NCBI GenBank assembly: GCA_035259205.1
Contig: DATFWO010000234.1
Coordinates: 1-64,000 of the forward strand
Direction of reading: 5' to 3'
DNA from: SG8-41 sp035259205
GTDB lineage: Bacteria; Pseudomonadota; Gammaproteobacteria; Burkholderiales; SG8-41
DNA length: 64,000 bases
Of this stretch, positions 15,875 to 24,074 are shown piece after piece; the stretch's first letter is position 1; each line of letters begins with the position of its first letter. Both the position numbers and the translations under genes were made by a program. The notes under the pieces were generated by a model. That model was given only the letters and a program-made list of their open reading frames with translations, was not told the origin of the DNA and did no database searches.

Positions 15875-16939
15875 ATGAATGACCTTCCAACATTCAAAGC
15901 GGCGGCCGTGCAGGCCGCTCCATGCTTCCTCGATGGTCCCGCCACGATCGCGAAAGCGTGCCGACTCGTTGCGGAGGCAGCCGCCAACGGCGCCAGGCTC
16001 GTCGTGTTTCCTGAAGTCTTCGTTCCGGGCTACCCCTACTGGAACTGGTGTATGTCCCCGCTCGAAGGCAGCGCCCGGTTCCGCCGTCTCTGCTTAAGCG
16101 CCATCGAGATCACCGGTGGGGAAATCGAAGCATTGTGCGCGGCGGCGCGCTCCGCCCGCGCCTACGTTGTCATCGGGATCAACGAGCGCAGCGCGCACAG
16201 CCTCGGTACGCTCTACAACACCAATGTCCTCATCTCCCCCCAGGGAGTATTGACGGGACGCCACCGCAAGCTCGTGCCGACTTTCGCAGAGAAGCTGACC
16301 TGGGCGGGCGGTGACGGCAGCACCCTTCGCGTCTACGAAACCGAGCTCGGCCGCCTCGGCATGCTGGCCTGCGGAGAAAACACGAACAGCCTCGCGCGCT
16401 TCACGCTCCTCGCCCAGGGTGAGCTCGTCCATATCGCAAACTACATCGCCTTTCCCTTCGTCGAGAAGTACGACATGGCGGCTGCGATCCAGATCCGGGC
16501 CGCGGCCCATTCACTGGAGGGCAAGGTCTTCACGATCGCGTCGTGCTCGGCGATGTCGCAGGAGATCATCGAGGCCGTCGCGGTCGATGAGAGGATGCGC
16601 AAGATGCTGTCCGGAAAACCAAACGCGTTTTCCGGAATATTCGGCCCGGACGGCCGCCTGCTGACGCCTCCGCTCATTGACGAAGAGGGCATCGTCTACG
16701 CGGAGATCGAACTCAACCGGTGCATCGAGCCCAGGCAATTTCACGACATCGTCGGCGGTTACAACCGGTTCGACATCTTCAGCCTGAGCGTTGACCGGAC
16801 CGCGCGGTCGCCGGCCTATTTCGACGAAGGCCGGACGCCCGGCCCGCAAGCCGGTCCAGCGACGAGACGGATCGGCGAGCTCGGCGGTGCGGCTGCTGAA
16901 GACATGGTCTGCGGAGCAGGCCAGTTGCCGATGGATTAG
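15875..16939 (+). CDS. nitrilase-superfamily carbon-nitrogen hydrolase
   Basis: 354 residues with the E-K-C catalytic triad of nitrilases: E47 in VVFPEVFVPGYPYW, K132 in HRKLVPT and C166 in GMLACGENTNSLARF. A second glutamate follows in FAEKLTW. The CGENTN context is typical of true nitrilases rather than of amidases or carbamoylases. These convert a nitrile to a carboxylic acid and ammonia. The start at 15875 follows AAGGAG; a longer frame begins at 15776 but spans operator-like palindromes. The gene is followed by an MHS transporter after 20 bases and is divergent from IclR, suggesting a nitrile-use operon with uptake or efflux of the acid. Confidence 0.88.
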   Translation: MNDLPTFKAAAVQAAPCFLDGPATIAKACRLVAEAAANGARLVVFPEVFVPGYPYWNWCMSPLEGSARFRRLCLSAIEITGGEIEALCAAARSARAYVVIGINERSAHSLGTLYNTNVLISPQGVLTGRHRKLVPTFAEKLTWAGGDGSTLRVYETELGRLGMLACGENTNSLARFTLLAQGELVHIANYIAFPFVEKYDMAAAIQIRAAAHSLEGKVFTIASCSAMSQEIIEAVAVDERMRKMLSGKPNAFSGIFGPDGRLLTPPLIDEEGIVYAEIELNRCIEPRQFHDIVGGYNRFDIFSLSVDRTARSPAYFDEGRTPGPQAGPATRRIGELGGAAAEDMVCGAGQLPMD

Positions 16940-16959
16940 TGAAAGCGAGGAGAAGCGAC

Positions 16960-18651
16960 ATGACCACAGCACTCCCTCTGCCCGCCATTTCAAATTCCAC
17001 TGCAGGCAAGATGAGCGAGGTCAAATTCGTCATCTTTGCCTCGTCACTGGGGACGACCTTCGAGTGGTACGACTTCTACCTTTATGCCGTACTGGCGCCG
17101 TTCTTTGCGTCGCTGATCTTCCCGCCGGGCAACGACACGGCTGCGCTCCTCTCCGCTTTCGCCACCTATGCGGCAGGCTTCGTCGTGCGCCCATTCGGGT
17201 CGCTGGTCTTCGGAAGGATCGGAGACGTGGTCGGTCGCAAGTACACCTTCCTGGTGACCATCGTGGTCATGGGCGCATCGACCTTCCTGGTCGGCCTCCT
17301 GCCCACCTACGCGGCCATCGGCTGGATCTCGCCGGCGTTGCTGGTGACGCTGCGGCTCCTGCAGGGCCTCGCGGTTGGCGGTGAATACGGCGGCGCCGCA
17401 ACCTATGTCGCCGAGCATGCGCCCTCCGGCGAGCGGGGTTATGCAACGAGCTGGATACAGACGACCGGCACGATCGGATTGGCGGTCGCGCTCCTCGTCA
17501 TCATGTTCTGCCGGGAAGTCATGGACGCCAGGGCATTCTCTGAATGGGGTTGGCGAATCCCGTTCCTGGTGTCCAGCGTTCTGCTGGTGTTCTCGGTCTA
17601 TATCCGGCTCAGGCTGGATGAATCGCCCGTGTTCCGCCAGATGAAGGAGGCCGGCAAGGCCTCCAAGGCGCCGCTGACGGAGAGCTTCCTGCGGTTTCCC
17701 AACGCGAAGTATGTGCTGCTGGCGCTCTTCGGCATCACGGCCGGCATGGGCGTAGTCTGGTATACGGGCCAGTTTTACGCGTTGCTCTTTCTGACGATCA
17801 CGCTGAAGGTGAGCTACTTCCATGCCTACCTCCTGATCCTTGGAGCGCTGGTCGTCGGTGCGCCGTTCTACGTCCTGTTCGGCAGGCTCTCCGATCGTAT
17901 CGGCCGCCTGAAGCTCATGCTCGCCGGCTGCGTGCTCGCTGCCCTGACGTATTTCCCGCTGTTCGCTTCGCTGACGCACTACACGAACCCCGACCTCGAA
18001 GCGTTCTCGCAGCGATATCCGGTTACCATTACCGCCGACGTCTCGACCTGCAAGCTGCACGTTTTCGTCACCGCATTCACCAGGTTCTCCAACTGCGACC
18101 GCGCACGGGATCTGGTTACCAAGCTTGGCGTGTCATTCCAGACGATCAACATCCCGAATTCGGGCGACAACGTGGGCTTGAGGATAGGCTCGATCTCCGT
18201 TGAAGGCTTCGATGCCGGCAAGTGGAACGCAGCATTCCTGGAGGCGGCGTACCCGAACCTGCAGCGAGACAAGGATGGGAAAGTTGTGGTCAAGCCCGCC
18301 GACACGTCCAGGATAAACTGGCTCATGGCCGAAGCTATCCTGATCGTCATGGTCATCTACGCCGCCATGGTCTACGGTCCCGTCGCCGCGTTCCTGGTCG
18401 AGCTGTTTCCCACACGAATTCGCTACACGTCGATGTCGCTGCCTTATCACATCGGTGCCGGCGTCTTCGGCGGCATGCTGCCCCTGCTGGCGATCGCGAT
18501 CGTGGCTGCCACTGGCAACATCTACAACGGACTCTGGTATCCGATTCTGGTCGCCCTCATGACCGCGGCAGTCGGCGGCTTGCTCTTGCGCGACACAAAG
18601 GATATCGACATCAGCATGGGATCGGGCGTCGAGGCAGGACCGGGGAAGTGA
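16960..18651 (+). CDS. MHS-family MFS transporter with large soluble loop
   Basis: 563 residues. The metabolite:H+ symporter signature is clear: GTTFEWYDFYLYA at the first helix, RPFGSLVFGRIGDVVGRK in the 2-3 loop, LRLLQGLAVGGEYGGAATYVAEH, and GRLSDRIGR in the second half. About 110 polar residues (roughly 340-452) with two cysteines are inserted before the last membrane helices, a feature of one MHS subgroup. The ATG at 16960 is preceded by AGGAGA. It is probably co-transcribed with the nitrilase and may import the organic acid or its precursor. Confidence 0.87.
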   Translation: MTTALPLPAISNSTAGKMSEVKFVIFASSLGTTFEWYDFYLYAVLAPFFASLIFPPGNDTAALLSAFATYAAGFVVRPFGSLVFGRIGDVVGRKYTFLVTIVVMGASTFLVGLLPTYAAIGWISPALLVTLRLLQGLAVGGEYGGAATYVAEHAPSGERGYATSWIQTTGTIGLAVALLVIMFCREVMDARAFSEWGWRIPFLVSSVLLVFSVYIRLRLDESPVFRQMKEAGKASKAPLTESFLRFPNAKYVLLALFGITAGMGVVWYTGQFYALLFLTITLKVSYFHAYLLILGALVVGAPFYVLFGRLSDRIGRLKLMLAGCVLAALTYFPLFASLTHYTNPDLEAFSQRYPVTITADVSTCKLHVFVTAFTRFSNCDRARDLVTKLGVSFQTINIPNSGDNVGLRIGSISVEGFDAGKWNAAFLEAAYPNLQRDKDGKVVVKPADTSRINWLMAEAILIVMVIYAAMVYGPVAAFLVELFPTRIRYTSMSLPYHIGAGVFGGMLPLLAIAIVAATGNIYNGLWYPILVALMTAAVGGLLLRDTKDIDISMGSGVEAGPGK

Positions 18652-18732
18652 TGCGACGGCGGCTCGCTGTGCGACCGTAGAGAAAGTGGCCGCGTCTCTC
18701 TGCGCCGTGCGAGCGTCCCACTGTACGGCAAG

Positions 18733-18758
18733 GGGAGCAGCCCGCAAAGGCTGCTCCC
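18733..18758 (+). terminator. strong hairpin after the MHS transporter
   Basis: GGGAGCAGCC and GGCTGCTCCC form a perfect 10-bp stem around CGCAAA. There is no clear U tract on either strand, so it is a terminator-like or RNA-stabilising hairpin rather than a textbook intrinsic terminator. Confidence 0.55.
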
Positions 18759-18782
18759 AATCTCAGTAACTCTGCCTCGGTA

Positions 18783-18941
18783 AACTTCGAGGCGTTTTCT
18801 GCAGGCGGGATCGGCCGACGCCTTCGGCAGCACGAGTTCCCGCACGCTGTCGGCGTACTTGGCCTGTGCCCTGGCTTGGTCGATATCCTGCGGCAGTGAG
18901 AACGACCGACACAGCTCGCCGTAGGAAATCTGGACTCTGGA
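18783..18941 (-). pseudogene. relic of a small heat shock protein (Hsp20)
   Basis: 53 minus-strand codons contain ISYGELCRSFSLPQDID, AQAKYADSVRELVLPKA and end KRLEV. This is the second half of the alpha-crystallin domain of Hsp20 proteins, where the SFxLPxDID and LxLPK patterns are diagnostic. The N-terminal half, a start codon and the usual stop after the KRIEV-like end are missing. It is a decayed fragment with no sign of translation. Confidence 0.6.
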
Positions 18942-18998
18942 TTGGCTAAAATCGCCTTCCTTGGGTGAGAGCCCGGATTCGACTCGTGTGGAGACCTC

Positions 18999-19988
18999 AT
19001 GGCGGTGATGCTGGGCTACGAAGCATTGAGCGGCGCGCTGCAGATGCGGGAAGCGATCGATCTGCTGGAACGCGCATTTGCGCACGAGTTCGCGGGTGCG
19101 ACGGTGGTATCGCCCAAGTTCGTGACGGACTTTCAAAGCGGTTCCATGCGCATCCTCTTCGCGACGGACGAGAAGGCGGGTTACGCCGCAGTGAAGGCAT
19201 ACCATTCGGTAAAAGGGGCGGGCACGCGCTACGTCGTTTCGCTGTACAGCCTCAAGGACGGGCAGCTGCTCGCTTTGCTCGACGGGCAGATCATCACCGA
19301 TCTGCGCACCGGCGCGTGTTCCGGCGTGATCGCCCGAAAGGTGCCGATTCCCGGGCCAGTGTCTGTGGGCGTGATCGGTTCGGGCAACCAGGCGCGCGCG
19401 CAGCTTGCATGTCTCGCTGCGGTCTATCGGCTGGGCGCCGTGAGCGTTTATAGTCCGACCGCGGAGCACCGCGAATTGTTCGCCCGGGACATGTCGAAAT
19501 CGCTGGGCATGACGGTAACGCCTGCAGACTCGGTTGAGACTGCCGTGCGCGGAAAGCACGTGGTGGCGTCGGCCAGCAATGCGCGCGGCGCCGAGCCGAT
19601 CCTGCGCGGCGAGTGGCTCGCCGGATGCCGGCTCCTCTGCGCAGTCGGCAATACGCGCAAGCAATTCCGTGAAGTGGATGTCGATTGTTTCCGCCAGGCC
19701 GCCCTGGTTGCAGTCGATACTCCGCACGCGCTCGAAGAGGCCGGCGAGTTGCGAAAGGCTCTGCGCACCGGGGCGCTGCCGGAGGACAAACGTGCGACCC
19801 TCGGGCAAATCGTGAGCGGCGCCACGCGCGTGCCGAGCGAGGGCTTGATAGTGTTCAAGTCGGTCGGTTCGGCGTTGCAGGACCTCGCGCTCGCGTCGCG
19901 CTACTACGAGATGCTGGGGAGTAGAGTCGGTTTGCAGCAAGGTAACGATGTAGGACGGCTCAAACAGCGCCCGTGGACTCTGGTATAA
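18999..19988 (+). CDS. ornithine cyclodeaminase/mu-crystallin-family protein
   Basis: 329 residues of the OCD/mu-crystallin family, with the NAD-binding loop VGVIGSGNQARAQL and the substrate-domain segment KAYHSVKGAGTRYVVSLY. Family members act as ornithine cyclodeaminases, alanine dehydrogenases, ketimine reductases or lysine cyclodeaminases, and the substrate cannot be fixed from sequence. It starts a tight four-gene unit with a VOC protein, an Asp/Glu-racemase-like protein and a Bug receptor, suggesting use of an amino-acid- or imino-acid-like compound. Confidence 0.82.
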   Translation: MAVMLGYEALSGALQMREAIDLLERAFAHEFAGATVVSPKFVTDFQSGSMRILFATDEKAGYAAVKAYHSVKGAGTRYVVSLYSLKDGQLLALLDGQIITDLRTGACSGVIARKVPIPGPVSVGVIGSGNQARAQLACLAAVYRLGAVSVYSPTAEHRELFARDMSKSLGMTVTPADSVETAVRGKHVVASASNARGAEPILRGEWLAGCRLLCAVGNTRKQFREVDVDCFRQAALVAVDTPHALEEAGELRKALRTGALPEDKRATLGQIVSGATRVPSEGLIVFKSVGSALQDLALASRYYEMLGSRVGLQQGNDVGRLKQRPWTLV

Positions 19989-20021
19989 CGATCGAAAATC
20001 ACCCTTCCAAGGAGCACCCGC

Positions 20022-20441
20022 ATGGCCCGTATTCAGCATCTCGCAATCGCCAGCCTGAATCCTGAAAAGCAGGCGGAGTTCTACAAAAAGGTGTTCGGCT
20101 TCGAGGAAGTGCGGCGGCTCGACAACCCGCGCGCCCGCGGCGTGGTCCTGACCGACGGTCACATCAACATTTCCGTATTGCAGTTCCGCCAGGACCAGAT
20201 CGATCATGGGCTGGACTTCACCGGCCTCCACCACTTCGGCGTGTACGTCGAAGACCTGGAGGGCACCGCGAAAAAGTGCCTGGAGTCGGGCTGCGTGCCC
20301 TACGACGAGCTGCCCGAGGATCCCGGTGAAAAGGCTACGAACTACCGGCCCAAGCGGTCGGACAAGTTCAAGGGGCCGGAAAACGCCCTGTTCGACATCG
20401 CCGACCATCCCTGGATCGGGACCGCGCCCGTGAAGAAGTAG
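20022..20441 (+). CDS. VOC-family (glyoxalase-like) protein
   Basis: 139 residues forming one vicinal-oxygen-chelate module pair. It starts MARIQHLAIASLNPEKQAEFYKKVFG, and the second half begins GLHHFGVYVEDLEG. Histidines in the QHLAIAS and LHHFGVYV strands are candidate metal ligands; the last ligand position is DIADHPW, not the usual glutamate context. AAGGAG lies 8 bases before the ATG. The reaction is unknown; the place between a cyclodeaminase-like and a racemase-like gene suggests a lyase or isomerase step in the same pathway. Confidence 0.75.
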   Translation: MARIQHLAIASLNPEKQAEFYKKVFGFEEVRRLDNPRARGVVLTDGHINISVLQFRQDQIDHGLDFTGLHHFGVYVEDLEGTAKKCLESGCVPYDELPEDPGEKATNYRPKRSDKFKGPENALFDIADHPWIGTAPVKK

Positions 20442-20469
20442 CCGGCCGCGACGCGTGGCGAGGAAGACA

Positions 20470-21264
20470 ATGCGCATCTGGGTGCAGGTATTCTCGTCAC
20501 GCGAGCGGAATCCGAATTTTCACGCCGCTCTCGAGGAGCACCTGCGTTCGATCGCGGACCCGGGCGTCGAGATCGAGGTCCATGGCACGCGCAAGGGCGG
20601 CCTCGGCGAGCAGTTCCGCTTCTTCCAGGCGATCGATACGCCGGACATCATCGAGAACATCCTGAAGTGCAGGGAAGCGAAGGGCGAAAAGCGGTACGAC
20701 GCCTTCGTGTCGCTCAATTCCACCGATCCCGCGCTCGTCGAGGCGCGCGAGATACTCGAGATCCCAGTCCTCGGCTTCCTGGAGACCACGGCTCTCGTCT
20801 CGTGCATGATGGGACGGACGTTCTCGCTCATCACGCCCAATCCCAAGTTCGCTCTTTCGTACAGGCAGAAGATCGAGCTCTATGGTTTGAGCCAGCGCCT
20901 GACTTCCATCGAAGCGATGAATATTCCCCATCTGCCGGACTACCGGCAGGCCTTTGTCGATCCCGCGGCGCACCAGCGCGTAATGTACGAGTTCGACAGT
21001 GCCGCGCGGCGGGCGGTGGCTGCCGGCGCGGAAGTGATCATCCCGTGCGGGTCGCATGCCGTGCTCCAGGCGCGCCGGGGCTTGAGGGACATCGACGGGG
21101 CGCTGATCGTCGACGGCCTCGGCATCCTGCTCAAGATGGCCGAGACGGCGGTGAGGATCCAGCAATTCATGGGGACCTTCGTCAGCAGGAAGATGCTCTA
21201 CCAGATGCCGGGCGAAGTTGTGCGCGAAAGAGCGAAGCAGGACTACGGGATCGATCTGTCGTGA
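20470..21264 (+). CDS. Asp/Glu-racemase-superfamily protein with one catalytic cysteine
   Basis: 264 residues resembling hydantoin racemases and their relatives. The second active-site cysteine is clear in AEVIIPCGSHAVL. At the first cysteine position, however, the segment reads AFVSLNSTDPALVEARE, with no cysteine where racemases have C-x-x-D-P. Loss of the first cysteine is what separates arylmalonate decarboxylase and some isomerases from true racemases, so this may be a decarboxylase or isomerase. I use ATG 20470, preceded by GAGGAA, over the GTG at 20455. The Bug gene overlaps its stop. Confidence 0.72.
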   Translation: MRIWVQVFSSRERNPNFHAALEEHLRSIADPGVEIEVHGTRKGGLGEQFRFFQAIDTPDIIENILKCREAKGEKRYDAFVSLNSTDPALVEAREILEIPVLGFLETTALVSCMMGRTFSLITPNPKFALSYRQKIELYGLSQRLTSIEAMNIPHLPDYRQAFVDPAAHQRVMYEFDSAARRAVAAGAEVIIPCGSHAVLQARRGLRDIDGALIVDGLGILLKMAETAVRIQQFMGTFVSRKMLYQMPGEVVRERAKQDYGIDLS

Positions 21265-22256
21265 CCGCGGCTGGGCCTCCTGCGGCAGCCTGGAGGAGGG
21301 CGGCGGTGCTTGCGGCGTGCCTGGTGGCCGCTCGCGGAGCCTGCGCTCAGGACTTCCCCCGCAAGCCGATCCGCCTCGTCACCGAGCTCGCCGCCGGCAC
21401 CGGGGGCGACGCGTACCTGCGCCAGCTACTGCCTGCCCTTGCGGCCGCTATCGGCCAGACCGTGATCGTGGACAACCGCCCGGGCGCAGGCGGAGCGGTC
21501 GCGACCGAGGTCGTAGCCCGCTCCGCACCCGACGGCTACACCCTGCTCGCGGCGACGCAGAACGCGTTGATCATGCGCACGTTCCTGTCGACGGCAAAGA
21601 GCATAGACGTGTTCAAGGACCTCGTCGCGATCACGCAGCTCTGGAAGGCGACGACGCTCATCGTGGCTGGCCCGAGCCTGCCGGTGAAATCGCTTTCCCA
21701 ACTGATCGACTACGCGAAAGCGAACCCAGGCAAGGTGTCCTACGGCACGTCCGGGTTCGGGACCTCTCATCACTTTACGGGCGAAGAGATCCAGCAACTC
21801 ACGGGCTCCCGGCTGGTGCACGTGCCGTATAAAGGAGGCGCGGGATCGATGCAGGCGGCAATGACCGGGGAGGTCGATATCGCCATCGGCTTTGCCGCAA
21901 CGGCGCTGCCGGTAATACGTGCCGGCAAAGTCAGAGTGCTGGCCGTGGTCGAGGGCAAACCCTTTGCCGCGATGCCCGATGTTGCGGCCGCAGCGGATGT
22001 CATCCCCGGCTTCGAGCCGCCGCCATCCTGGCTCGGTGTCTTCGGGCCGGCCGCGCTGCCGCAGCGACTGGTCGACCAGTTGAGCGGCCAGATCGTGAAC
22101 GCGCTCCAGGCGCCGGCCGTGCACGTGAAAAGCGGCGAGGAGGGGCTCGAGCTCGTAGGCAATTCGGCACAGGAGTTCCTGGCGCAGATCAGGAAGCAGC
22201 ACGAGCTCATCGGCCGGATTGCCAAGGCGGCCAACATCCGGCCGACCGATCAGTAA
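21261..22256 (+). CDS. Bug-family tripartite tricarboxylate receptor
   Basis: 331 residues starting at a GTG whose bases overlap the racemase-like stop (GTGA). A signal peptide (AAVLAACLVAARGACA) is followed by DFPRKPIRLVTELAAGTGGD, the standard Bug opening, then VDNRPGAGGAVATEVVARSAPDGYTLL and HVPYKGGAGSMQAAM. Bug proteins are periplasmic solute receptors that bind carboxylates through two bridging waters and feed TctAB-type or orphan transport. No TctA or TctB gene is in the window. It closes the OCD-VOC-racemase-like unit, implying the ligand is that pathway's substrate. Confidence 0.87.
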   Translation: MTAAGPPAAAWRRAAVLAACLVAARGACAQDFPRKPIRLVTELAAGTGGDAYLRQLLPALAAAIGQTVIVDNRPGAGGAVATEVVARSAPDGYTLLAATQNALIMRTFLSTAKSIDVFKDLVAITQLWKATTLIVAGPSLPVKSLSQLIDYAKANPGKVSYGTSGFGTSHHFTGEEIQQLTGSRLVHVPYKGGAGSMQAAMTGEVDIAIGFAATALPVIRAGKVRVLAVVEGKPFAAMPDVAAAADVIPGFEPPPSWLGVFGPAALPQRLVDQLSGQIVNALQAPAVHVKSGEEGLELVGNSAQEFLAQIRKQHELIGRIAKAANIRPTDQ

Positions 22257-22280
22257 AAGCTACTCCCTGATGCCGGCGTC

Positions 22281-23231
22281 TCAGATGATCTTCTCCCACC
22301 TGGACATTTCCGACTTCATGAGCCGCGTGAGCTCGCCCGGCGAGCTGCCCGCGACCTCGGTTCCTGCGGCAAGGAGCTTCTGCTTCACGTCGGGCAGATT
22401 CAGGGCTTTCACTATCTCCTGATTGAGCCGCGTAACGATCGTCGCGGGTGTTCCCGCCGGTACTAGCAGCGCAATCATGGCCGTCGCCTCGTAGCCGGGC
22501 AGACCCGATTCCCAGAGCGTCGGAAGACCCGGCGTCAGCACGGAGGGCGCGCGGCTGGTAACCGCCAGTGCCTTCAGCCTCCCGCTCTTCACATGCGGAT
22601 CCACCGAACCCGGCCCGGCGAACATCATGTGCGTTTCGCCTCCCACCAGCGCGATGATCGCCGGTCCGGTGCCCTTGTAACCGATGTGAACGATATTGAT
22701 GCCGGCCATGGTCTTGAACAATTCCGCCGCCAGATGCGGCGTCCCGCCCGTGGCCCCCGCGCCGTAGTTGAGGGTCCCTGGGCGGCTCCTGGCGATGGCG
22801 ATCAATTCCCTGACCGTGCTCGCCGGCACCGACGAATGGACGGCCAGCACGTTGGGCGCGGTCACGGCCAGGGTGAGCGGCGAGAAATCCCTGACGGGAC
22901 CGAAAGTGGCCTTATCCTGCATGAACGGCAGCAGCCAGAAATTGTTGGCGAAACAGAGCAGCGTGTGGCCGTCGGGAGAAGCGTGGGCCACGATGTCGAT
23001 GGCGATCGTGCCGCGGTTCTCCACGATCACCGGCCTGCCCAGGCTGCTCGAGAGCGGCGGGGCAATGACGCGCGAGATCAGATCATTGAGCCCTCCCACC
23101 TGGGAGGTAACGATGCGGATGTGCCTGGCCGGCAAGCTCTGGCCTGGCGCCGCGCCGGCGGCCAGCATCATCAACACGAGCAGGAACGCCGCCGTGCGCG
23201 ACGTTCCGCGGCGGACGTGCGTGTCGAACAT
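22281..23231 (-). CDS. Bug-family tripartite tricarboxylate receptor
   Basis: 316 residues with a signal peptide (AAFLLVLMMLAAGAAPGQS) and the Bug pattern: VIVENRG, HASPDGHTLL, NYGAGATGGTPHLAAELFKTMAGI and HIGYKGTGPAI. The ligand loop near IVTSQVGGLNDLISR lacks the usual GGxxD form, which may change specificity. It ends the leftward operon VOC, FAH, SGNH, Bug; only two bases separate it from the SGNH-like gene. It converges with the preceding Bug gene, with 24 bases between them. Confidence 0.87.
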   Translation of the reverse strand: MFDTHVRRGTSRTAAFLLVLMMLAAGAAPGQSLPARHIRIVTSQVGGLNDLISRVIAPPLSSSLGRPVIVENRGTIAIDIVAHASPDGHTLLCFANNFWLLPFMQDKATFGPVRDFSPLTLAVTAPNVLAVHSSVPASTVRELIAIARSRPGTLNYGAGATGGTPHLAAELFKTMAGINIVHIGYKGTGPAIIALVGGETHMMFAGPGSVDPHVKSGRLKALAVTSRAPSVLTPGLPTLWESGLPGYEATAMIALLVPAGTPATIVTRLNQEIVKALNLPDVKQKLLAAGTEVAGSSPGELTRLMKSEMSRWEKII

Positions 23232-23233
23232 CG

Positions 23234-24037
23234 CTAACGCCCGAAAAACTTCCGCACCGTCTCGTCGGCAACCTTTTGCACAAAGGCCTTCGTGTCCTTG
23301 TCGAGCGCGCCGAAGTAGTCGTACGGATTGCCGACCGGCGATCTGCCGTAGAGGCTCGCATAGACTACGCTCGAGGCCAGGTACTGCCCCGCAAGGGTTG
23401 GGTGGTACTCGTCGTAGTCGACCTGCAGCTTGATACCCGGCCGCTGCCGGTAGGCTTCCTGAAAGGCAAGTCCGACCGGAATGATGAAAGCCCCCACTTC
23501 ATTACCCACGGACAAGGTCATCTCCGCCAGCCTGCGGGCCAGGTCGCCGGGGGCGAGCGGGCCGCCGGGCTTCCCGTGCGGAGGGAGCCAATACAGTGCG
23601 GTGCGCCCGCCGTGCCTCCTGATGATGGCATCGAACTCGATCACCGTCTGCCGATACTGCGCACGGCCGGCGTCCGTCATCCCGTCCCGGAAGTTTCCGC
23701 CGAGCACGACCATTTGAAAGGGCTCCTTGATGCCCAGGTTACCCGGCGTCACGAAGTGCTCGAGCGGATAGTGGTGCAGCGCTCCGGTGGTGATGTGCAC
23801 CGACCTGAACCCGTCCCTTAACTGGATAGGGGGCGTGTCTGCGGCTGCCATCCGGTGGGTATGGGTCTGCAGCGCACCCGCATAGTACATGATGCTGCTG
23901 CCGACGAAGAGAACGCGTTGAGGCATGTCCACCGGCGGCTTTTTCACCACGGGAGCTTGTGCGGTCTGGCCTGTCGCGGCAGATGAGACCAGGACCAGTG
24001 CTAGCGTCGTCCACAGGGCGGCAATGCAGCGTCTCAA
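23234..24037 (-). CDS. secreted SGNH/GDSL-hydrolase-like protein
   Basis: 267 residues with an N-terminal signal peptide (CIAALWTTLALVLVSSAATGQ). The nucleophile block reads VLFVGSSIMYYAGAL, matching GDSL block I with GSS for GDS, and the C-terminal YDEYHPTLAGQYLASSVVYA provides the Asp-x-x-His dyad block V. The protein should therefore be a periplasmic esterase or acyl hydrolase. It lies between an FAH-family hydrolase and a Bug receptor. A role in releasing the aromatic or organic acid from an ester before uptake is a reasonable inference. Confidence 0.65.
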   Translation of the reverse strand: MRRCIAALWTTLALVLVSSAATGQTAQAPVVKKPPVDMPQRVLFVGSSIMYYAGALQTHTHRMAAADTPPIQLRDGFRSVHITTGALHHYPLEHFVTPGNLGIKEPFQMVVLGGNFRDGMTDAGRAQYRQTVIEFDAIIRRHGGRTALYWLPPHGKPGGPLAPGDLARRLAEMTLSVGNEVGAFIIPVGLAFQEAYRQRPGIKLQVDYDEYHPTLAGQYLASSVVYASLYGRSPVGNPYDYFGALDKDTKAFVQKVADETVRKFFGR

Positions 24038-24074
24038 CTTACGTCTCCTCGGCCGGGATCACGGCGCTGCCGGT

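Larger units (their letters stand above)
18652..18998. other. 347-base intergenic stretch: hairpin and Hsp20 relic
   Basis: No intact gene is visible. The left part holds a strong hairpin (18733-18758) after the transporter gene. The right part holds a minus-strand Hsp20 fragment, then about 50 bases that must contain the promoter and translation start region of the cyclodeaminase-like gene. Confidence 0.5.

Noticed and set aside
18522..20477. A 651-codon minus-strand open frame
   Set aside because: Most is antisense to the cyclodeaminase-like and VOC genes. Only the stretch 18783-18941 has a real protein signature (Hsp20), reported as a relic.
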